This document shows positions 54,901 to 64,000 of a DNA stretch of 64,000 nt, one piece after another. The notes below the pieces were generated by a model, which ran no database searches, had not been told where the DNA came from, and worked only from the letters and a program-made list of their open reading frames with translations. The translations under genes and the position numbers were made by a program. Source of the stretch: Paragonimus skrjabini miyazakii (Eukaryota > Platyhelminthes > Trematoda > Plagiorchiida > Troglotrematidae); contig JTDE01002317.1 of NCBI GenBank assembly GCA_014338405.1, positions 18,980 to 82,979 on the forward strand. Reading direction: 5' to 3'. The first letter of the stretch is position 1. The number at the start of each line of letters is the position of its first letter.

Positions 54901-57900
54901 AGGGTCTGGATTTAGTAGATGCGTTCTTCAAAGGTTTATCCAGGGCGTCATACTCTACCAGTTGACGAGTTATTCTTCTTGTGCTGCAGCTGATCAGGAC
55001 ATTTCAGTGAACTGGTCCTGGTTGATAACATTTCGAGATTACGCATGTCCTCTCGTGGACCTTCATGAGATTTCCTAACCAATCTATTGTAACGTTTCTG
55101 GTTGTAATGAATTAGTCCTGGTCTAGTCGGTTCATTATATACTGTACCGAAACATGCGTAACCCGTCAAACGTATTTTATCTGATGAAAGAAAATGATCA
55201 AAGATTTGAAAACTAGTTCTAGCCAGTTTACCTCCCTTTATCATGGAATATGAAAAGCTTTTTGTCAACTTTCCTTGCAAGAATATCAGATGCTGCATCT
55301 CATTAACAAGAAATTCAAAGTAGCGTGGAATTCTCTACGATATTACTGTATTGTACTTCTTATTTTGGCGTCAAAGACAGTAGTGCTCGCATACGTTTTT
55401 GAAATTGTGACAGCTTACTCAGTAAGCTAGCCGCAGTAAGTTTATTTTCATGGTTCTGAATATTAATATATAAACAAAACATCCTCAACTTAGTTCTGTG
55501 ACTACTTGATTAGGCAGTACAAACAGCAGTGTCCAGTCATCTACATTAATATCAAGCAATGTTGGTGTGTTGCAAGATGTTTTTTCTCATATTCCGTGTT
55601 CAAGTATCCTTGTTCAGCAAACACGCTTTTGATGAAACATGTAAACGCTCGTGCCTAAGAAAACACATCAGAGGGCTCATGATTATTTCCTAGTTTGTAA
55701 ATAACTTTAAGCATTGCTTTTTCTATAGCGAAACCTCCTTCCTAGTAACTGTTGTCAGTTTTTGTTACCGATTTTACTACCATTTTTCCCAAGCTGCGCA
55801 AAAAACAGCCAGATTACGTGATTGATTTGACTTATTGGGAATCGGCGCTCGAGTTTTCAATGCTTCAGTTAGCTTATCAGCTCCACCCACCTAGCTGATG
55901 TATTTACCCCTCACAGTTTGATAAAGCCTAACATCTCTGTCCTTAACCGTTCTTGCCTAGTGAATCAAGGTAGAACACTGTTGTGTGATACACATATTCA
56001 AGCAAACACATTACTATATGTCTTTTCCACGCTGGGAGTGATCATGTAGAAACAGACTGGCCGAACCTCCAACCTGTCGGAGCAGATATCCATTTGGTCA
56101 GTGATCTTATGTGAAATGTCGAAATGATGAACTTTTTTCCACAAGGCTTATAGGGTGCAGGTGTATGGGTCATTATCATCACATCCCAAACCACGATGCG
56201 TTGTCCATGATTTGGCTGAGTCGAATTTATCAACCTGATGCGTTCGTATGTGGACCAACACCTATGCCCATTGGCAAACTGAAGTGAATTATATCAATCA
56301 TTGATAGGTCTCATACCTCATGTTGCAAACGCAACTGCCCACTTCTTCCTTATTTGAGAGAGAATGTTTTACGGAAGTTTTCATTTTGGTAAATCCGATC
56401 GCAAAATGGTTTGGTCAACAAACCTACTTACAGTCCCTGTCGGTCATCAAAACCACACATATCTTTTGTGTGTTATTTCCACAAAATTGTGGTAACCGTG
56501 TAAATAACCTATTACGGGGTGTTCATTCACACCGGAGCTTTGGTGCGGGTGTGCTTCCACAGGCACGTTTGTGCGCTGTTGGTACACGTATACCTAGCAC
56601 GTGCGATCCTTGTTCACTATGGTTTGCAGCGGACTAACTCGGACTCAAGGAGAACAAAAGCCCAGTGCATGCGTGTGTGTTGGTATACCAACGTCCATCC
56701 AGCTATGCGTGACGGGGTTTGCCCAAATCACATGCAACCGGCCCATCAGGCAACTCCGGGGTTTTCGATTCACCATGAGTGTGAGTGAAGGTTGCTCACA
56801 AAATTGGTGGTCGAGCATACGGTTTTTGTAGGAAGAGAGGGTGTGTTGGAGCTGGCCATGGGAATGGTTTGAGATGGGCTACGATCCATCTCTAATGACA
56901 CGAACAAAAGCTACCTGGTCATCAGGCAGACAATAAAACTTTCAGCCTCCATTTGGCCGATGCGACAGCCATTTAGAATTTTGGGAGACCGAACGCACTC
57001 GCCCATGCACGCATGCACATTAGCAGTGAGAGTCCTATTTGCCAGTGTGATGGCAAACACTGAACGATTGAAAAAACATTGTTTCTATGAGCTAAGTGTA
57101 CCGACAAAAATGATGAATGAGCTTGAACTAAACACGGGCTAACATTATCAAAGGTCTCGCAATCCGTTCTCAACAGTTTCATAAGATGACTGTTTTGTCT
57201 CTGGATAACTAGGATCTTTCCTGTGAACGGTGTGTTGACAAACATGTGGAGATCTATGAGATCGCCAAATATCGCACTGAAAGCTTGCAATACTATGTCG
57301 CTGAACTCACGCTTTTTATTTTAAACCGATTGAATTATTCGTTAGACTGATTATGCTGATAAATATTGTCACTGAACTGAGTTAGACAAAATCGTTGGAC
57401 TACCGTATAGATGAGCGTCATATTCATTCTCCAAGCAGGTTTTCGCATGGCCTGTCAGAAGAAGGTAAGATTAATTTTCATTTTCGTCATTATCCACAAA
57501 GTCTTTACAAAAAGCCAAGATTTCAAACAGTTGACCTCGATCATTCTTACCGGGCATACAACTAAACCCACCATCACCCAAGTAGACAAGCATCCACCGT
57601 TTTGATGTTTATCCCCACTGCGTCCAACCACATTCCCGTTTTATATACGTTTATTTCCAATGACTGTCTTGTCATTGTAGTTGCCTGATGAGAACTAACG
57701 TAAAAAACTGTTTGCAACTTTGGCTTTTCGTGAATACTTAACTATCTCGTTTTTTTGGAATAGTTTATTCATTGAGCCCACAATACTCGGAAAGTCGGTT
57801 TCTTTACTAAATCTGGATGATCGTGGAGATATGTAGACTGCCATCTAATCCTGTGACGCGGCAATGAAAAGTAATCACTTTTACCGTCATCAAGATGTGC

Positions 57901-59607
57901 GGTGTCATTTCGGAGAATAGTTTACGAAAGAATGAATCCAGGTTTACCCAAGAACCTCCAACGTCTTCTGAGGTTGAAGTGTGCTGTTTTCTGTTTCTGA
58001 TAGTATGCCTTCGAGCTCATAATTCTGTAGAGAATTTTCGCTTATTTTGCTTGGTCCTATAGATGAAGGCTACTTGTCGCATAGGCGCACAGAAAATATA
58101 CACAATTGCTTCTCCGTGACTGAAAACTATCCGAGTTACCGCGATAAGTCATGTCGCGTTTACTCATATTTATATATACCTCGAGTCAAACAAAATATAT
58201 TGCTCTGAAATGGAAGGTGGTATCCGTTTCTTGATGCATTCACTTACAATCAGTTTACACAAATGTGTTTCTGACCAACCACGTACTGAGTATTGCTGAA
58301 AGAGCTGTTGGCTTATTGTTTGTAACTGACTTCGGTTTCCAGACAGTTCATTTTACATTTAAACACACGGTTAGGAATATTTAAATATAGTCATGTTAGT
58401 TTGGCGTTGATGGAGTCAAAAATCAGCCGTGGAACTATGGCAAAACAGTTTAGACAACCCAATTCGTTGCTGCATTAATTTCTTGCTGACTGTTTTGTGT
58501 ATGATTAGAAGAGAAAGGGTGTTTGATCGAGAGTTTTCTTGGCTCTAACAAACTGATTAGATGTGCCTATTAGGTAAGAACCTATATCACAGGACAAGTG
58601 AGTAGAGTCGATGAATCGTGCCGAAGCTTAAAGAACAAGCCATGATTGGTTGACCGAATACTCCGTCTAGCTACACTGTTGATGACACGTCAAACATTAT
58701 CTGCTTTGAACAGAACAATGGGCATATTGTGTAGATGAATACAATATGACATTTTTGGCGAGTAGAAATGTTAGCGTTGAAGACTCCGACGAATGAGTGC
58801 ACTGCTGTAACACGTATCGTACAACCGGTGCTCGTTTAGAGGTAGCTCATTAACATCATACGTTGTGTTCAGCCCAAACTGTAACTCTGATTAGATTTTC
58901 AGAAAACTCAAAGTGTGAGAACCATTACTAAATAACATCACTAGCTACTCTCGAGTCTAATGCATGCGGAACACTAGAAATCTTAGTAAGACAGTTGTCC
59001 GTTTCACGCTAACAGAGCAGCAGAATACAACCTACACATGGAAGCATCAATTTAGTGAGTCGGCCAGCGTATAGTTCTTATTTGTGCTCAATATCTATTA
59101 TGTTAGCAGGAAAATTCTGAAGAAATCAACGCAAATGAACATTCAAATTTGGGTTGTTGGGTGCTAGTTTGGCTGAAATTACAAAGTCGCATTCACAGTC
59201 TCTGATAGAGAGTGTGCAACAACAGTGTGCAGGAATCTTTAGAGGAAATGGGGACCAGGCTTCATCTTAGATTGATTAACACGTGTAGATAATTGGGGGG
59301 AAGGATAATTTTGATATATTATACAGAGATGGGTTGTTTTTAATTGTTGAATCTGACGTAGGTTTTAAACTGTATGTAGTTTTTAATCACTGGTACATGA
59401 ATAAGCAAGATGTATAAAAGATTGTATCGTATAAGAATCAGTCACAGTGTAAGCGCAAAGAATTTCCACTGGTATCGAAGCAAATAAAAACGTCTTCAGA
59501 GTTGAATGCAACACGTGCTTAGGCTTCTGCTTGATTTGATCCACCGATAGAAACCGTGTGTCAAAACGCAGCAAGCTGAAACATTTTTATGCCTCCAGCG
59601 TAGCATT
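51963..59607. other. Long intronic stretch without recognised genes
   Basis: The longest frames (54948-55298 minus, 116 codons; 56320-56637 plus and 56973-57290 minus, 105 codons each) lack motifs I can name. 56500-57150 is GC-richer than its surroundings and may be old retroelement sequence. A 26-nt AG...GT-bounded segment at 57439-57464 is discussed under rejected items. Confidence 0.35.
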
Positions 59608-59725
59608 TTAGCTTAGCTGGTGCAGCGCTTACTGTATATGAACACGCTGGCCCTGCTGCTGATGTGATTCTGGCAGGGACGTAAAGTTTTCAGAATGGAG
59701 TCTGTTGTGAATTTTCAGATCAACC
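59608..59725 (+). mobile_element. Second tRNA-like short repeat, copy 3
   Basis: TTAGCTGGTGCAGCGCTTAC (A box TGGTGCAGCGC), GATGTGATTCTGGCAGGGAC (B-box region decayed), then TTTTCAGAATGGAGTCTGTT. Same order of blocks as 37509-37690. Confidence 0.5.
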
Positions 59726-61349
59726 AAAATTTGTACTAAGATTACCATAATGTCACTATTGTGTTACCCTAGATAATTACATCGTCTTATAGTTAGTGTA
59801 TTCTGTTTGTTTCAGTAAAAATCCTTTTGGCCCAATCATACAGTAAGCTATTTTACTTAATGTAAATATCTATGATCCAGCAGACCGCTTCAGCTCACGC
59901 GACTTACGTTGTAGCGTCACCACATTTAAAAACTCTAATATCAACCACTCAAGTTGCGAGTAAGTGGTCACTTTTTAGGGTTTATAAGTTCAGTGACATT
60001 ATTGTTCAGCCATATATTCTCTGATGGCTACCACGCTACTATACTGATCTTCAAATAACCTATTTAATCAATCCAGCCTACGAGCAGATATTGTGTATCA
60101 GTTGTGGAAACCTCAAAACAATTATTGCCTAATGCCCATCTTTTTATTGAAAAATCTCACTCGATATCTCTTAGTTCGGGATTGGGTTTGTCTCAATTTA
60201 CTCAGAACATGTAGGAGTGTTATGGTTAGAAATCGAACTAACAAATACCGTGTGACAAGTCGGGTTGTCAGTACAGGTACATCAGTCAGAAAAGTTTAGT
60301 CTGGATTCAGGTTGAAAAGTGTAATGGATTTGACTTAGCTTGACTCAACGAGACATTCATTGTATGTTCTCACGGATGGGTCGGACAATCCCAGAATTGT
60401 GCACAAAATTCTCGTTTAAGTTTGCGTTCTTGCCAGTACATTGATGTGTATTACTGGTTTGATCTAAAACACAGGAAAATTGAGCTAAGTACTTTTTGGT
60501 GAAGGCCATCGGAAGAAACTGTCCACTTCAGCATGCAACCAACGGTCATAGATCAATGGGTTTTATTATGCAACAATAAAATCCTGACAAATTAGAGAGA
60601 AAAAGTTTTGCCTAACTGGTTAACTGATGTCTAACGTGAACTATGAAGCCACTTTCGGAGGTCAGGTGTTCCATATTCGTACTTACTTATCCGTCCAACT
60701 CACTGTGTTCTATGAAAATCACCGAACAGTTTAGCTGACTGATTGCCTAAACAGAATTCATTAAACAGCTCGCGGTAGAATTTATCAACCTCATTGTTTA
60801 GCACTGAACTCATCTTCTCTCTAACCCTCTTAACTGTAAGGCGAAGAAGTTATCACCACTTTATCAGCCATAGATTCCAGCTAACTGATCTGTCGTAATC
60901 AGACGCTCAGAAAAATTTGAAGTAACTCTTGTTCAGCCTGACTGAGAATAAGCAATATCGCTTCCACTCATTTCACTCGGTTACCTCATGATTAGAAATT
61001 TTCAAATAGGTTTAAATAACTGACCTTATCAAACAGTTACTGATGCGCTTTACTTAACGCTGGAGGTTGGTTTTTTCTTCTTAGATGAGCTACCCGAAGA
61101 ATGTAGTTGAATGTGGTAACAAGCAACAGCCATAAGTCTGACTCAGTCTGCGGCAACGAAACCCCCATGGCATTGATTAATAGATGAAGTTTGTTGAATT
61201 TGACAGGGAACTGCTGATAGGCGAGGTATATTTTGAATTCAACAGTATTTTCAAAGCGCTTCCCATCTAGATGATCCAGCCCCCTCAGCATTGGCGGCAA
61301 ACAGATGCGCCTGTATGTTCGCGTATGACTTTATTTTCACCCTAATTAA
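59726..61349. other. Intronic stretch, nothing recognised
   Basis: An 87-codon minus frame (61037-61300) and a 68-codon plus frame (60093-60299) have no motif. A possible scrap of the hammerhead repeat leader (GTCGGACAATCCCAG) lies near 60380. Confidence 0.35.
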
Positions 61350-61460
61350 TTTGAGATTAGTGGTGCAGTGGTCGTCTCGGCGGCTTAATTAGCGCGTAGA
61401 ACGAAGTCCATGTTCAACACAAGGCACGGAAGTTATTACTACTGATGGTTTCTTTTTATG
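61350..61460 (+). mobile_element. Hammerhead short repeat, tRNA-like part, decayed
   Basis: A box TGGTGCAGTGG at 61361-61371 fits the consensus fully; a B-box-like GTTCAACAC follows at about 61415. TTATTACTACTGATGG stands where GCACTACTGACGA is expected. Confidence 0.5.
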
Positions 61461-64000
61461 AAAGAGGCCGCACTAAGAAATGTGTCTGTGTTAGAGATGC
61501 TCTCTACTGAGAGTAATATTCAGAGTATCATCCATTATTTTCGAAATACAGATATACTCCAACTCATAACAATGCTGCTCTGTTTCTGTATTGAGCAAAG
61601 CAGCAGTGATAATGATGCAACATTGTTCAGCAAAAATTACTGGGTACTCAAAACAGCTCCACGGGAAGTTTTTTGAACGAACTTAACTAGCAAAGTGGAT
61701 AATTCTGACTACTTCTTGCTGGGCGAAGTAGCACAAGGTCCGGAATGAGTGTGAATTGTGCCGTTATGCTCTGATGCACACAAACGAGACTAGTTATCTA
61801 GCGTCGTGCAGGTTTTGTCCGAAACCCCATCTGAACCAAGTATTTTTTATTGATTTCTGAAAAATGTTTTTTCCGTTATGCTTTATAGGCATCAAGCCCC
61901 TCGGGCTATCTATCATGGGGATCCGTGTAATGTCGATCCATTGTGAATTACTGGGCGTCCGTTTGCTTGTCTAGGCAAGAACACACTAACGCACGCACGC
62001 ACTTGTTACAACAGTCTTAAGTCAATCGGTTGAGCCCAGTAACCGGGTTTACTGGCCTACATGACCAGAACTGACCACCCTCTGCCTCCCATATTATTAC
62101 CAAGCGTTTAGGTGAGGCACGTTGTGGACTCTCCTCCGAAGGGAAATAAGGAAGGGTACGGGACACATGCTTGTGCGTTGCTAGAATTCGCAGTAGTGCG
62201 TGACTTGAACAATTTGTGCGTGTGAATCACAGCGAATTTTTCATTTGTAAGTGTGTCTGTTCATAGATAAATGATCACCAGTTGACCAGACAAGTATCCA
62301 CAGTTAACATTTGAGTTCTCACGAGTGTGGTGGAGGCATTGTTGTTGGGAGTCTTCCAAGGTGTGCTGACATTCCTAACTTTGGAACCTATAGCTGAGGT
62401 CATGCCCAAAAGACGGAAGCACAGAGATAACGATCGGAAAATTCCGTTGTTTTCGTTTTTCATATGAAATCAGCTCAGCAGTTTTTTTCAGAACTTGTAA
62501 TTGTTGTTGCTGCTGTCACTGTTTTGTTCTACTATCGGACTGCAAATTCCCATAGATGTTGGAGGTAAGCTTAGACCTGACTAGAATGCCTGAATGCTCA
62601 GCAAATTTGTAATGGGGCCGGAGCTAGTGTGCATCCAAAAATATTCAATACAGAGACAAGAACCTACGGACGAAGACGTTTCTATCTTCTGTAAAGGCTC
62701 ACAAACTCTTAAACAATAGTTATTCCCACTCATCCAGTTTCAGTTTCCAGTACATGTTTTGCGATCGGACAGAAACCCATAGGATAGGGACCAGATAGAA
62801 GACAGAAGTACTCTGCATTACTTGACACCAGGGGTACAATATGCATACACGGTTTTATGGGATTACACAAACCTCAGTTATAGTTCACCAACCAGACTGT
62901 TTGTTTCACCCAAAAGGACAACACCTCTCAGCTTATAGTTCCGCTTCAGTTTGATTTGAAAAACCCAGCACATTTCAGTCAGTAAAACGTGGTTGAGACT
63001 GAACGTGTACCCAGGGCCAGTAACTGTTTCATGCAGGATGGGTTTAATGTAGAAAGATCCATAAACTCCTTGAGGATGATTGGACCGTAGGTGCAGACCA
63101 CAATTCAGATTCATCATAAATGTTGAGAACAAACAGACAACACAGTTGTCGTTACATTTTCAGAGAACATTCTAGCAACCTCTGTTTGTACAAAGATGTT
63201 TGCAGATCGTTGACTAATTGTGCCTTCCTGGAGGAAATGAACAGCTAGTTTCAGCTTATAAGTACACAAATGATTGTACGACAATATCTCAAACTTAGAA
63301 GGTCAACATGTTGTGTGTCAGTATATGAAGTTACCAGCCTAGTAGCTTTTGAATGTAAAACTTATTTTGCCAGAAACCCAGCTACTGTGACACAAGTAAT
63401 GTTCAGCCGCAGAAACAGAACAACATTAAAACACTAAAAAGGCTGTGGAGGAAAAATATCAGTCCAGAGTATTTTTAGCGCTGAGCAAGGCATGCTGCTG
63501 AAAAGAAACAAGTGAGTATGGCTCTAGTTTGAAGTGGATCTTGTAGCGCGCTTGGTGTACTCTCAAACTACTAACGATATCAATATTAGATGTTTGACAC
63601 GTAACTACAACCAGCTTATGTTCCGATCTCCAGATCACTTTATCTCCGTACAAACTATACATACTTACCACTTCGTCACTCTCAGTAACCACGTTTATCG
63701 CTTGTCAGCAGATATCTATGAATATTAAAAATTATAACGAATTCTCAATGATAGGCGGAGATTTAAGATATCAACAATGGATGATTACTTTTCTTGGGGG
63801 TTTGCCTGCAATTGACTTCAAGTAAGCAAAAGCTACCAACTTTGCGGGTGAGAATGTTTTGTGTTCACCGGTTGCGCGCTTTTTGTAGTCCGTTGCAACC
63901 GTATAATCACTCCAAAGTTATTGTGGCTAACCTCAGGATTTGACAGAAAGTTAAAATTATTTCCACATCCGTAAACAGCTGTGAAAATTGTTTGAAAAAC
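61461..64000. other. Right-end stretch without recognised genes
   Basis: No missing homeodomain exon, no repeat family recognised. Short frames at 61458-61676 and 63534-63728 (plus) and 62878-63132 and 63459-63692 (minus) have no motif. 61880-62180 is GC-richer, with a short (ACGC)n run near 61990. Confidence 0.35.

Larger units (their letters stand above)
39320..64000 (+). other. otp: Inferred intron 3, splitting the homeodomain; continues past the window
   Basis: No block encoding VWFQNRRAKW or a near variant was seen on the plus strand to 64000. If the gene is intact, this intron exceeds 24.6 kb. It holds retroelement fragments, short repeats and one long hairpin. Confidence 0.5.

Noticed and set aside
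57439..57464. A 26-nt segment bounded by AG and GTAAGA, beginning GTTTTCGCATGG, at the correct phase for the next homeodomain exon
   Set aside because: Its translation (VFAWPVRR) is not VWFQNRRAKW; resemblance is chance, and 26 nt cannot encode the missing 14 residues.
62035..62066. Short palindrome around CCAGTAACCGGGTTTACTGG
   Set aside because: Only a seven-pair hairpin in ordinary sequence; too short to be meaningful without conservation.
1..64000. CRISPR arrays, operons, ribosome binding sites or bacterial terminators
   Set aside because: The window is eukaryotic; no regularly spaced repeats of that kind are present.

Overview
This window is nuclear DNA of an animal, most likely a digenean flatworm (trematode) that is not a schistosome. 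The evidence is an orthopedia-type homeobox exon inside very large repeat-filled introns, a decayed trematode-style RTE retrotransposon, several Penelope-like element (PLE) fragments with GIY-YIG endonuclease remnants, and a tRNA-headed short repeat carrying a hammerhead ribozyme. The species cannot be fixed from the sequence alone. Two runs of exactly 100 N are assembly gaps.

Layout. One plus-strand gene appears to span most of the window: exon 1 (1854-2484), a 10.4 kb intron, exon 2 (12918-13222), a 25.4 kb intron, and a homeobox exon (38642-39319) that ends at homeodomain residue 46. The remaining recognition helix was not found in the last 24.7 kb, so the third intron probably leaves the window. 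The homeodomain is diagnostic of the orthopedia (otp) family. Assignment of exons 1 and 2 to the same gene rests on strand, matching splice phases (1 to 1, then 0 to 0) and similar low-complexity composition; it is inference.

Everything else recognised is repeat. On the minus strand: a PLE N-terminal fragment at the left edge, a PLE GIY-YIG fragment (6795-7330), an RTE 3' end (8685-9033), a near full-length dead RTE (19102-22966), a CR1/Jockey-like reverse transcriptase fragment (35825-36600), an R2/NeSL-like zinc-finger fragment (42540-42830) and a PLE reverse transcriptase fragment (50918-51962). On the plus strand: a PLE palm plus GIY-YIG fragment (23455-24345). A short repeat of roughly 330 bp with pol III A and B boxes and a type I hammerhead ribozyme occurs in over ten copies. 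Some copies are arranged as head-to-head inverted units, and one unit is bounded by an exact 12-bp target duplication with a 30-nt tail on one side only. A second tRNA-like short repeat occurs three times. A 48-bp near-perfect hairpin lies at 46075-46188.

How it fits together: the window is a developmental transcription-factor locus whose introns have been expanded by retroelements. Two kinds of hammerhead ribozyme coexist there: one in the tRNA-headed short repeat (minimal palindromic stem III) and one in Penelope-type terminal repeats (two-base-pair stem III). They raise the question of whether the short repeat is mobilised by PLE machinery.
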